From Clostridia bacterium (GTDB lineage: Bacteria > Bacillota > Clostridia > Christensenellales > UBA1242): a DNA stretch of 64,000 nucleotides. The first letter of the stretch is position 1. Each line of letters begins with the position of its first letter. Position numbers and translations under genes: made by a program. The stretch covers positions 620,001 to 684,000 of the forward strand of contig CAAGAD010000005.1 in assembly GCA_900767715.1 (NCBI GenBank). The letters run 5' to 3'. Positions 1-7,782 of this stretch are shown here, in pieces. Under the pieces are notes generated by a model, which ran no database searches, was not told where the DNA came from, and saw only the letters and a list, made by a program, of their open reading frames with translations.

Positions 1-247
1 TCTTGCTTTCACGTTCAATGACCTTGCCTGTGGCACGGATAACAGTTTCTTTGGTAATGCCGTCAATCATACTTTCGTCGCGCACAAAAAGTTGTGTAAG
101 CCCGAAATGGTCACGCAAAGTGACGAATGTCAATCCGCCCAAACGACGAATGGCGTTCACCCAACCGCTCAAAACCACTTGTTCGCCCGCGTCGGTTAGT
201 CTTAATTCTCCGCAGTTGTGCGTGCGATAACAGTTTTTGTTAATCAT
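1..247 (-). CDS. aspS: Aspartyl-tRNA synthetase, N-terminal part (cut by window edge)
   Basis: Charges tRNA-Asp in the cytoplasm. Reading the complement from ATG at 247 gives 82 residues, open at the window edge. They match the N-terminal OB-fold anticodon-binding domain of bacterial AspS: an opening like MINKNCYRTHNCGELR, then VVLSGWVNAIRRLGGLTFVTLRDHFGLTQLFV, shown here only as a motif run of W-V-N, R-R-L-G and L-R-D. A Shine-Dalgarno AGGAGAA lies at 251-257 (complement) at good spacing. The catalytic class II domain is outside the window. The open frame on the other strand across this region is only its shadow. Confidence 0.9.
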   Translation of the reverse strand, partial: MINKNCYRTHNCGELRLTDAGEQVVLSGWVNAIRRLGGLTFVTLRDHFGLTQLFVRDESMIDGITKETVIRATGKVIERESK

Positions 248-267
248 AAATTCTCCTAAATTAGTCT

Positions 268-323
268 GCTAGAATACTAGTATTTATAGCAATAATATTA
301 TACTTATTGTGGTGAAATGTCAA
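268..323 (-). promoter_or_regulatory. aspS promoter with palindrome at the transcript start
   Basis: On the complement, TTGACA (318-323) lies 17 bp from TAATAT (295-300); a TATAAT at 297-302 is an alternative with a short spacer. Just downstream is a perfect 12-bp palindrome, AATACTAGTATT (273-284), extended by GCTA/TAGC flanks (268-290). It would sit at or near the 5' end of the aspS transcript as a hairpin or operator. No T-box elements are visible. Confidence 0.4.
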
Positions 324-354
324 TCAAAAGTTGGACAATTAACACTTGAGAAAA

Positions 355-390
355 TTGACTATACTCTAAAATGTGGGTATAATAATAGAA
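355..390 (+). promoter_or_regulatory. Leaderless-type promoter of the PAP2 gene
   Basis: TTGACT (355-360), 17-bp spacer, TATAAT (378-383), then 6 nt to ATG at 390. Initiation 7 nt after the -10 box would fall on the A of the start codon. No Shine-Dalgarno precedes this ATG. Confidence 0.75.
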
Positions 391-959
391 TGGATAACGC
401 AACTATTAACTTTATGATGCAACACATGCACGGTAGCAAATTCGTCAACTACCTTATGAAATTCATCACCTATCTCGGCGAATACGGGCTTATTTGGGTA
501 GTTCTCTTGATTGTGCTCATCTGCATTCCAAAGACGCGAAAAATCGGTATAATCGCCACAATCTGCTTGCTGGTGGAACTAGTTTTGTGCAACGGAGCAC
601 TCAAACCAATCATCGCACGCGAGCGTCCATTCGCGAAAAACACCGCAATACTCGACTTCTTGCATTCAATCGGGCTGAAAATTCCAAAAGACGGCTCATT
701 TCCATCAGGTCACACCGCGTCATCATTCGCCGTGGCAGTAAGCCTAATGCTTTTGACTGGCAAAAGGGCTTGGGGTGCGCTGGTGGTGGCATTCTTGATT
801 GCATTTTCGCGCGTATTCTTGTGCGTGCACTATCTCACCGACGTTTTGGGCGGAATGATACTCGGCACTTCCGTCGCCCTTGTCGTCTGTCTAATCTACA
901 AAACAAAACAAAAATCTAAATCCACCAAAACAGAAACTTCACAGACCACAACAGAATAA
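390..959 (+). CDS. PAP2-family membrane phosphatase (undecaprenyl-diphosphatase-like)
   Basis: Integral membrane acid phosphatase, probably acting on a lipid pyrophosphate such as undecaprenyl diphosphate or phosphatidylglycerol phosphate. All three PAP2 signature motifs are present: K-P-I-I-A-R-E-R-P (KX6RP), P-S-G-H-T, and S-R-V-F-L-C-V-H-Y-L-T-D (SRX5HX3D). Hydrophobic segments lie between and around them, with a charged Lys/Thr-rich C-terminal tail. The frame extends upstream to a GTG at 309, but ATG 390 (189 aa) is chosen because family homology begins there and the promoter -10 box lies inside the longer version. Single gene, divergent from aspS; a terminator follows. The substrate cannot be read from sequence. 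Confidence 0.85.
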   Translation: MDNATINFMMQHMHGSKFVNYLMKFITYLGEYGLIWVVLLIVLICIPKTRKIGIIATICLLVELVLCNGALKPIIARERPFAKNTAILDFLHSIGLKIPKDGSFPSGHTASSFAVAVSLMLLTGKRAWGALVVAFLIAFSRVFLCVHYLTDVLGGMILGTSVALVVCLIYKTKQKSKSTKTETSQTTTE

Positions 960-970
960 ATGTTGAAAAA

Positions 971-993
971 AACTCCTAAAAGGGAGTTTTTTT
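971..993. terminator. Bidirectional terminator between PAP2 and HAD genes
   Basis: Stem AACTCC/GGAGTT extended by A-run against T-run, followed by T-tracts on both strands. It serves two convergent genes and touches the stop codon of the HAD gene. Confidence 0.75.
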
Positions 994-1585
994 AATAATT
1001 AAATCCGTTCATAATCTTTGAAATGGTGTCAATTCTTTGAATTTGTCCTTTCTTGATTAAATATTGCTTTTTGGCTTGACGAAACATTGGCGCGTCACTC
1101 ATCGAGTCGCTGTAAAACGCTTCTAGTCTAACGTCGCCATACACTTCGTGAAAGCGGTTGAGTTTCTCCACGCCATAGCAATTTAGTCCGGTGTATTTGC
1201 CGGTGAACTTATTGACACGAGAAGCAATCAGTGTGGCATTCGGGTTGATGCGGTCGATGATAGGCTTCAACAAAAATTCGGGTGAAGCCGAGATAATGAC
1301 GTCGTCGTCACGGCGTTGGCGCAAATAATATTTGTACACCTTGCCTTGCATTTTGTCCCAAAACTTTTCAATGGTTTGGTCGATGTTTTTCACATATTTT
1401 AGGAAACTGTACATCTTTTCTTTGTAAGTCGTCTTCTTCATAAGACCGAGTTTAAAGGCTAGCCCGATTCCCATTTGGTAAAACACGTTTAGCCAAAGCC
1501 TTGGTGTGCGTTTTAGGCAAAATTTGTAGAACTCAACGGTCGAGTCGCACGCGAGAATTGTTTTATCGAAATCGTAACCAATCAT
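992..1585 (-). CDS. HAD-superfamily phosphatase (HAD-IB, SerB-like)
   Basis: Predicted cytoplasmic phosphomonoesterase of 197 aa. Motif I is D5-F-D-K-T9, with Asp5 the expected nucleophile and Asp7 the acid/base; motif II is I-S-A-S-P-E-F; motif IV is Y-S-D-S-M-S-D. This pattern and length match the HAD-IB group that includes phosphoserine phosphatase and lysophospholipid phosphatases. It overlaps the preceding ABC transporter gene by 4 nt and is last in a three-gene operon, so it may act on a metabolite or lipid connected with the exporter. That link is inference. Confidence 0.8.
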   Translation of the reverse strand: MIGYDFDKTILACDSTVEFYKFCLKRTPRLWLNVFYQMGIGLAFKLGLMKKTTYKEKMYSFLKYVKNIDQTIEKFWDKMQGKVYKYYLRQRRDDDVIISASPEFLLKPIIDRINPNATLIASRVNKFTGKYTGLNCYGVEKLNRFHEVYGDVRLEAFYSDSMSDAPMFRQAKKQYLIKKGQIQRIDTISKIMNGFNY

Positions 1586-3450
1586 AATGCCTCCGGATTG
1601 TCGCTAGGTTTAGCGTACTGACTGTTATAAAGGTGATAATAGAAGCCGTGGCGCGCGATAAGTTCGTCGTGCGTACCTTGTTCGATGATATTGCCCTTGT
1701 TCATCACCAAAATCTTGTCCGCCGTCACAATCGTTGACAATCTGTGTGCCACGATAAAGGTGGTGCGCCCCGTCATAATTGTGTTGAACGCTTGCTGTAT
1801 TTTGAGTTCGGTGCGGGTATCAATATTGCTAGTGGCTTCGTCCAAAATTAGCATTGGTGGTTTCACTAGCATAATGCGCGCAATGCAGAGCAACTGTTTC
1901 TGCCCTTGTGAAATGTTGTTTCCGCCCTCGGTCACTATTGTTTCGTATTTGTCTGGCATACGGTCGATGAACTCGTGCGCACCTGCCATTTTCGCCGCTT
2001 CGATAATCTCTTCCATACTGGCGTTTGGCTTGCCATAGGCGATATTTTCGCGGATTGTGGCGTTGTAGAGCCAGGACTCTTGCAACACCATTCCGTATTG
2101 CGCACGCAGACTGCTACGCTTAACGTCGGTAATAGGCGTTTCGTCCACTTTGATGACGCCAGTATTCACATCATAGAATCTCATCAAAAGATTGATAAGT
2201 GTCGTCTTTCCGCACCCCGTTGGGCCGACAATTGCCACGCGCTGACCCGGCTTAACTGTAAGGTTGAAATTCTCAATCAACTTGACGCGGTCATTGTATG
2301 AGAAATACACGTTTTCCGCCGTCACGTGACCTTCTGCCTTTTTGAGCACTGGCAGGTTATTGTCCGACACTTCTTCGGTCGCATTCAACACTTCAAAGAT
2401 ACGTGTCGCAGCCGCAAAAGCCGATTGCAACTCGGTCACTTCGCCAGCCAGTTCATTAAATGGTTTGCCGAATGAGTTGGCGTAGTTTAGGAAACTGGAA
2501 ATAAGTCCCACGGTGGCGCGTCCAGCCACAATTTGCAAGCCGCCAAAGAGCCCGACGCAACAGTAAACCGCCGAGTTAATCACGCGAGTGAGCGGATTAG
2601 CGATGTTTGAAATAAATTCTTCCTTTTCGCAAACCTTATAATATCTTTTGTTGATTTCTTCAAACTTCTTTTCACTTTTGTCTTCAAAGCCGAATGCCTT
2701 GACCACACGGCTACCGCTTATCATCTCTTCCAGATAGCCGTTTGCCTCGCCTTCCGTTTCAACGTGCGCCACGAAAAGTTTGTACGACTTTTTCGCGATG
2801 TAGAACGAGGCAATAAGGCTGATTGGTGCGATGAGCGCAATAATTAGCGCGAGTTTGAAATCCAGCACCAACATAAATATGAGCGTGCCAAGAATGGTGA
2901 TTACACCATTCGTTATGCCCGTAATTCCTTCCAAAAAGCCATCTGTAAGCATACTTACATCGTTGGAAAGACGGCTGAGTAGGTCGCCGTGAGAGTTTTG
3001 GTCAACGAATTTGAGCGGGACTTTGTTTATCTTTGCAAAGAATCTGTTACGAATGTAGCCCGCCGATTTGAAGCAATATATGTTCGACAGCACATCACCC
3101 AAATAGGTGAACAAGGCATTTAATACGACAAAGACCAACATTATTGCGGTATATTTGCCCAAGGTGGCGAACTGGACTTGTCCTTTGCCGATTAGACAGT
3201 CAATACATTTACCGAGATAGACTGGTTGCATCAACTGACAGAAGGTCTGCAAGAAGATTGATAAAAGCGACAAATATAAATATTTATGGTAAGGCTTACC
3301 AAAAGCAATTACCTTGCCTGTAATCTTCAATGACTCTTTAAAGGACATCTTTCGCTTTTTGGTTAAGTCGTGGGTCGATTGGGTTTCTATCGCAACGACT
3401 TTCGCTTCTTGGCCAGATTTTAGTTTGCGAAGTTTCTTTGTCTTGCTCAT
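1582..3450 (-). CDS. ABC exporter half-transporter, catalytically competent Walker site
   Basis: Type IV ABC exporter subunit (622 aa): an N-terminal cytosolic stretch, six membrane helices, then an ATPase domain. Walker A is G-P-T-G-C-G-K-T-T (about residue 405), Walker B L-I-L-D-E-A-T-S with the catalytic Glu (about 536), and the switch histidine is kept in I-V-A-H-R-L-S-T (about 571). The signature loop is altered to I-S-Q-G-Q (about 513). It overlaps its partner gene at 3447 by 4 nt. The altered signature loop faces the partner's degenerate Walker site, so the pair is an asymmetric heterodimer like BmrCD or TM287/288. Substrate unknown; a multidrug or lipid role is typical. Confidence 0.9.
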   Translation of the reverse strand: MSKTKKLRKLKSGQEAKVVAIETQSTHDLTKKRKMSFKESLKITGKVIAFGKPYHKYLYLSLLSIFLQTFCQLMQPVYLGKCIDCLIGKGQVQFATLGKYTAIMLVFVVLNALFTYLGDVLSNIYCFKSAGYIRNRFFAKINKVPLKFVDQNSHGDLLSRLSNDVSMLTDGFLEGITGITNGVITILGTLIFMLVLDFKLALIIALIAPISLIASFYIAKKSYKLFVAHVETEGEANGYLEEMISGSRVVKAFGFEDKSEKKFEEINKRYYKVCEKEEFISNIANPLTRVINSAVYCCVGLFGGLQIVAGRATVGLISSFLNYANSFGKPFNELAGEVTELQSAFAAATRIFEVLNATEEVSDNNLPVLKKAEGHVTAENVYFSYNDRVKLIENFNLTVKPGQRVAIVGPTGCGKTTLINLLMRFYDVNTGVIKVDETPITDVKRSSLRAQYGMVLQESWLYNATIRENIAYGKPNASMEEIIEAAKMAGAHEFIDRMPDKYETIVTEGGNNISQGQKQLLCIARIMLVKPPMLILDEATSNIDTRTELKIQQAFNTIMTGRTTFIVAHRLSTIVTADKILVMNKGNIIEQGTHDELIARHGFYYHLYNSQYAKPSDNPEAL

Positions 3451-5177
3451 TGTCTTGCCCCCTCTGGTCTATTTTGCGAAGTGTAGATTTCTTGATACAC
3501 TTGACAATTCTGCATCAGTTCGTCGTGCGTGCCAATGCCCACCACGTTACCGTTGTCCAAAACAATGATTTTGTCCGCCGAAGCGAGTGCCGTGGCGCGC
3601 TGTGCGACAATGAATGTGGTTACATTGCTCATATATTTGCTAATGCTACGTCGCAATGCCGCGTCGGTGGCGAAGTCTAGCGCACTGGAACTGTCGTCCA
3701 AAATGAGTATGGCAGGGTTATTCACCAAGGCACGCGCAATGGTTAAACGCTGGCGTTGTCCGCCCGAAAAGTTCGTTCCACCACGCTCTACCTTGCTGTC
3801 AAGGAAGTCTGGCATAGCCTTGACGAACTCGTACGCTTGCGCAATGATGAGTGCGCGAATAATCTCATCGTCGGTGGCGTCACTCTTGTGCCAACGCATA
3901 TTATCTCGAATAGTGCCCTTGAACAAGGTTGGATTCTGTGGCACAATGCCGATTCTCTCGCGCAACGCTTGCACGTCATAACGTCGCAAATCTTTGCCGT
4001 TTAGAATTACTTTGCCTTTTGTAGGGTCGTAGAAACGCGGAATCAAGTTTACCACGGACGATTTGCCCGAGCCCGTTCCGCCGATTATACCAATGGTTTC
4101 GCCAGGGGCAACCTTTATGGACAAGTTTTTCACCACGTCCTTGGCGTCGCTGAACGAAAAACTTACATTTTTAAATTCGATTTCCGCACCATTTTCTAGG
4201 TTGAGCGCAATAGGTCGCGCTGGACTGGAAATGGAATTCTGCGTTTCAAAGATTTCCTTGATACGCTTGATAGACGCGCCCGTTCGCGTATATACAATGA
4301 TTACGCGCGAAATGGCGAGCATAGCCGAAGCAATGCTGGTGCAATAGTTGATAAAAGCAATCACTTGACCGCTGGTAAGTCTGCCAATGTTGACTCTAAC
4401 ACCTCCCAGCCAAATAATACCGATGATGGCAAAGTTGATGACCAACATCATAATTGACGGCATACGAGCGGCGATTTCGCCCACCTTTAAGAGCGTGCCT
4501 GTCATTTCATTGTTTGCTCTGTCAAATCGCACGATTTCGTCGTTTTGCTTGTCGAAAGCGCGAATCACTCTCACGCCCGAAAGGTTGTCACGTGCCACAC
4601 TGCTGAGCGAGTCCAAATCTTGCTTGGTTTTTAGGTGCAATGGTGCAGTCTTTTTCATCACATAGAAAGTTATGAGCAAGATTACCGGCGACACGGCAAG
4701 GAAGATGAGTGAGAGTTTCCAATCAATCGTCACCGTGATGATAAAGCAACCAATCAATAGGAAAGGTGCTCGCGCCACCTGCCTTATCGTCATCGAGATT
4801 GCCGTGCAAATCTGTTCGGTGTCGTCAATCATTCGGTTGGTAAGACTCATTGTAGAGAACTTGTCGAGTTCGGCGTGCGAAAAAGTGTTGACGTGCTGAA
4901 AGATGTCGCGACGAATATCTCGCCCCACGCCCTCACTGGTGATTGCCGAACATTTCTGGCAGATGAGCGCAAAGACAAACCCTAGAATGTTTATTAACAA
5001 GGCAATCAACGCCATTGTGTATATGTATTTCGTGTCGTTGTTCACAACGCCCACGTCCAAAATCTTCGCCACAATGTATGGCGTGAAAACATCAGTCATC
5101 GTTTCCAAGAACTTGAAGCAAGGTCCAATAATGACATATTTTTTGTAATTGCCAATGTAATATTTTAGGCTAAACAT
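3447..5177 (-). CDS. ABC exporter half-transporter, degenerate ATP site
   Basis: Partner subunit of 576 aa: six membrane helices and an ATPase domain. Walker A G-G-T-G-S-G-K-S-S (about residue 367) and an intact signature F-S-G-G-Q (about 469) are present. Walker B reads L-I-L-D-D-S-S-S (about 492), with Asp replacing the catalytic Glu, and the switch histidine is Gln in I-V-A-Q-R-A-T (about 525). These are the usual marks of the non-hydrolysing site of a heterodimeric exporter. First gene of the ABC-ABC-HAD operon. It has no Shine-Dalgarno; its start codon sits 6 nt after a TATAAT box (leaderless-type promoter). Confidence 0.9.
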   Translation of the reverse strand: MFSLKYYIGNYKKYVIIGPCFKFLETMTDVFTPYIVAKILDVGVVNNDTKYIYTMALIALLINILGFVFALICQKCSAITSEGVGRDIRRDIFQHVNTFSHAELDKFSTMSLTNRMIDDTEQICTAISMTIRQVARAPFLLIGCFIITVTIDWKLSLIFLAVSPVILLITFYVMKKTAPLHLKTKQDLDSLSSVARDNLSGVRVIRAFDKQNDEIVRFDRANNEMTGTLLKVGEIAARMPSIMMLVINFAIIGIIWLGGVRVNIGRLTSGQVIAFINYCTSIASAMLAISRVIIVYTRTGASIKRIKEIFETQNSISSPARPIALNLENGAEIEFKNVSFSFSDAKDVVKNLSIKVAPGETIGIIGGTGSGKSSVVNLIPRFYDPTKGKVILNGKDLRRYDVQALRERIGIVPQNPTLFKGTIRDNMRWHKSDATDDEIIRALIIAQAYEFVKAMPDFLDSKVERGGTNFSGGQRQRLTIARALVNNPAILILDDSSSALDFATDAALRRSISKYMSNVTTFIVAQRATALASADKIIVLDNGNVVGIGTHDELMQNCQVYQEIYTSQNRPEGARQ

Positions 5178-5212
5178 AGTTTAATTATAAAGGATTTGCA
5201 CGAATTTATCAA
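5177..5212 (-). promoter_or_regulatory. Leaderless-type promoter of the ABC exporter operon
   Basis: On the complement TTGATA (5207-5212), 17-bp spacer, TATAAT (5184-5189), 6 nt, ATG (5175-5177). Same geometry as at 355-390. Two perfect DnaA boxes lie 80-200 bp upstream. Confidence 0.8.
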
Positions 5213-5280
5213 ATAAAAACGTGCTCCAATTCTGCATTTATGTATATTATGCCGACTAAATTAGTTCACCAAATTAACAA

Positions 5281-5378
5281 TGTGGAAATGTGGATAACTC
5301 GGCATTTTCAACACTTGTCCAAAAGTTTTCGAACAAATTTTCGATATTTTCCACCGCGCATTGTGGAAATGTGGATAA
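5281..5378. promoter_or_regulatory. DnaA-box cluster in the ABC operon upstream region
   Basis: Two copies of a 17-bp tandem unit, TGTGGAAAT followed by TGTGGATAA sharing one T, lie at 5281-5297 and 5362-5378, 81 bp apart. TGTGGATAA is the exact complement of the consensus DnaA box TTATCCACA; TGTGGAAAT is a degenerate box. A further TTTTCCACA is at 5530-5538 inside the VanW gene. The intergenic region 5178-5410 otherwise holds only the ABC promoter. It could be a DnaA-responsive control region or part of an origin; dnaA and dnaN are not in the window. Confidence 0.55.
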
Positions 5379-5410
5379 CTTTTTGTGTTTTCGTCAAATT
5401 TTGCAAGATT

Positions 5411-6754
5411 TTATGCAAAAAGATTTTTCAACATTTCCAGCCAATCGTATTTATCTTCTACCACGCGCTTGTTCGCGCCTACAACTCGTGTAGCGCGCTC
5501 GGCAGGGTATTTTTCCGTGCGCAAAAGTTTTTTCCACACAAGGTTGCCGTTTACACGTTTCACAAGGTAACTGTTGGCAACGATTCCGTCCTTTGCGCGA
5601 TGCAAATAGAATGATTCGTCTTCATAATACACCTTGTCCTTGTATTTGCCTTCGTAGTCCACAATTAGTTCTTCGGCTGGCGGTGGCGTGGTCGATACAA
5701 TCTCGCTTTCGGTCGCATAGGTCACACCTTGACCGTGGGACAATCCGTATATATTCACGCCTGCCTTAGTGTCAGTGCAGTGAGTAGTTATGTAGAGTGG
5801 CTGACCGGTAGTGTTGGTGAACACCATATCGCTCGAACCCCAGTTTACCATTGCGTCGAGAGCAGGTGGCACATAGCCCACTCGACGACTGTGGCGTTGC
5901 ACTCGGTCAATTTTCACGTTCGCCAAAACTAGCGCGTTATAGAGCGTTGTGCTAGCTTGACACACTCCACCGCCCAAGCCGTCAACATATTCGCCGTCCA
6001 TAATTATCTTTGCCGTTTTGTAGCCATTTTCAATCGTTCGTTTACCGACAATATTGTTGAACGAAACATGCTCGCCGTCTTCCACCACTAGCCCATTAAA
6101 CTTACCAAGCGCGGTGCGAATGTTGGACTTTCGGTCTGGCGTGCTGGCAGAATAGTTAGTCGAAAATGTGGAGCGAAGTGCGGTCAAGTTTTTTGCCTGC
6201 TCGGTTGTAAACTTTGGACTTATTTTTTCAAAAGGTAAGTCAAGCGAAATGTTATTCGATTTTGCATATTTAGCACAAATATTTTTAAACAATTTTTCTC
6301 TATTCAACACTCGTCCTTCGACCGAATTTTCAATCTTGAAAGGAGCGCTTTCATATGGCGTAAAATTGAAACTAGCATTCTTTACTTGGACGAAATATTT
6401 GCGTTCAAGTTTATCAATTTCAGGACGCAATTTTGGGTAGATAGATTCAAATGCGTATTCATAACCAAAACCCAATTTTACACAATTATTTATGTGCTCG
6501 ATTTGTTTATCTTTTAATAAATTAAAATACGAATTTTGCTTGTGATATTTTTCTAAATATGTGTGCGGATTTTGATTTAATTTTTTATTATTAAAAATAT
6601 ATTTTTCATTATTATATTTTAATTCAATATTTATATTTTTATTTTCATAAGCGTAAACTATTAAATTTTTTGAAAAATTAGAAAAAAATACGTAAAATAG
6701 CGTAAAAATAGCGATAAAAATGATAAAATAATTAAAAAATAACAATTTTTTCAT
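5411..6754 (-). CDS. VanW-family cell-surface protein
   Basis: Protein of 447 aa anchored by one N-terminal membrane helix (about residues 4-28), the rest outside. The VanW domain is clear (about residues 210-330): F-N-N-I-V-G-K-R-T, then G-G-G-V-C-Q-A-S-T-T-L-Y-N-A, H-S-R-R-V-G-Y-V-P and D-A-M-V-N-W-G. VanW proteins are widespread in clostridia and linked to cell wall and glycopeptide-resistance clusters, but their biochemistry is unknown. There is no vanR/S or ligase here, so a resistance role is unlikely. The first 150 codons are far more AT-rich than the rest. A CATAAT box lies 6 nt before the ATG, but I see no good -35 box. Confidence 0.85.
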   Translation of the reverse strand: MKKLLFFNYFIIFIAIFTLFYVFFSNFSKNLIVYAYENKNINIELKYNNEKYIFNNKKLNQNPHTYLEKYHKQNSYFNLLKDKQIEHINNCVKLGFGYEYAFESIYPKLRPEIDKLERKYFVQVKNASFNFTPYESAPFKIENSVEGRVLNREKLFKNICAKYAKSNNISLDLPFEKISPKFTTEQAKNLTALRSTFSTNYSASTPDRKSNIRTALGKFNGLVVEDGEHVSFNNIVGKRTIENGYKTAKIIMDGEYVDGLGGGVCQASTTLYNALVLANVKIDRVQRHSRRVGYVPPALDAMVNWGSSDMVFTNTTGQPLYITTHCTDTKAGVNIYGLSHGQGVTYATESEIVSTTPPPAEELIVDYEGKYKDKVYYEDESFYLHRAKDGIVANSYLVKRVNGNLVWKKLLRTEKYPAERATRVVGANKRVVEDKYDWLEMLKNLFA

Positions 6755-6807
6755 ATAATTATTATGAGCAAAATTGTTATTTAAATTTATATTTAAATTA
6801 AAATTTA

Positions 6808-7695
6808 TTATTCTTCATTACCCAATTTATTTTCACCAAGATAGACATTTAATGCACCTGGCAAAACGATAAGTTTAGGATTCTTCATTTCGTGGATTGT
6901 GCCGTCAATATTCATTTTGAAAATTTGTTCATTTCGAAGTGTCACAACGCTCGCCCAATACTCTTCAACGACTGGGTTATAAATATGTTTACCCGACTTC
7001 ATTTTTTGCAACAACATAAAGCGTTTGAAGTTGGTCATTGGCGGAATAATAATAAGGTTTGCCAGTCCGTCGTTTAGGTTGGAATGTGGGTTAATTTTTA
7101 TGCGCCCCGCGATATACTTCCCGTTGCAAAATGACAACATCAAAAATGGCTTGAAATTTTTATGTTCACCGTCAATGGTAACATTGGCCTGCATCTGTCC
7201 AAAACTGAACAGGCTTCTATAAATTGCGCGTGTGCGGTTGAAGTCGGATTTAACCTTGTGTGACTCATAGTTTTCAACAGCCGGCACGTCAAGTCCGCAC
7301 GAAACATAATTCACTGCAATTCGGTCATTACATTTGATAAGGTCGATTTGTGTGCGCTGTTTCAAAAGTATTTGGTCAAGGTATGCTTTTATATGTTTGC
7401 TCTGTTTGAGCATTTTGGCAAAATTGTTTTTGCCCGACGACACGACCGCCACACACACATCGCTCAAATCTACAACGCCATTGACAAACTGGTTGAGTGC
7501 GTCATTGTCACCGATGAGAATGTAGTCGTGCTCGCCTTTTAGGCTTAGTTCGTTACTAACGCGCTCCAATTCTCCCGCCTCACCGCAAAAATAGACGGCG
7601 AATGCCACGTCCTTTTCTTTGAAGTAATGGCTGACCGCTTTACTTATCTTTCTAACCGCTCTATTGTCTATCGGCGATACTAAAATGTTCCACAT
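6808..7695 (-). CDS. Diacylglycerol/lipid-kinase-like protein with degenerate nucleotide motif
   Basis: 295 aa with the overall plan of the DAGK/YegS lipid kinase family: an N-terminal region ending near residue 85, then a beta-sandwich. The canonical G-G-D-G-T-L-N-E of the ATP site reads I-G-D-N-D-A-L-N-Q-F-V-N-G, and the usual G-T-G-N-D-F-A is S-S-G-K-N-N-F-A-K-M. C-terminal pieces such as N-P-H-S-N-L-N-D-G-L-A-N-L and I-D-G-T also fit the family. Changes at the phosphate-binding loop raise doubt about kinase activity. It lies 53 bp upstream of VanW on the same strand. A TATAAT box sits 7 nt before its ATG and no Shine-Dalgarno is visible. Confidence 0.65.
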   Translation of the reverse strand: MWNILVSPIDNRAVRKISKAVSHYFKEKDVAFAVYFCGEAGELERVSNELSLKGEHDYILIGDNDALNQFVNGVVDLSDVCVAVVSSGKNNFAKMLKQSKHIKAYLDQILLKQRTQIDLIKCNDRIAVNYVSCGLDVPAVENYESHKVKSDFNRTRAIYRSLFSFGQMQANVTIDGEHKNFKPFLMLSFCNGKYIAGRIKINPHSNLNDGLANLIIIPPMTNFKRFMLLQKMKSGKHIYNPVVEEYWASVVTLRNEQIFKMNIDGTIHEMKNPKLIVLPGALNVYLGENKLGNEE

Positions 7696-7730
7696 ATAGA
7701 TTATTATAACAAATATAAGGAAAAAGTAAA
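7695..7730 (-). promoter_or_regulatory. Probable leaderless promoter of the lipid-kinase-like gene
   Basis: On the complement TATAAT (7703-7708) is followed by 7 nt and ATG (7693-7695). The best -35 is TTTACT (7725-7730) with a 16-bp spacer, so this example is weaker than the others. Confidence 0.5.
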
Positions 7731-7746
7731 CAAATGAAAATAAAAT

Positions 7747-7782
7747 TTGTCAGTTTTTTATTTTTATGATATAATCAAACTA
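7747..7782 (+). promoter_or_regulatory. Leaderless-type promoter of the CCA-transferase-like gene
   Basis: TTGTCA (7747-7752), 17-bp spacer, TATAAT (7770-7775), 6 nt, ATG 7782. It would transcribe both this gene and rmuC. Confidence 0.75.

Noticed and set aside
3..230. 75-codon plus-strand frame at the window start
   Set aside because: It is the shadow of aspS on the opposite strand, which matches the AspS N-terminus and has a Shine-Dalgarno.
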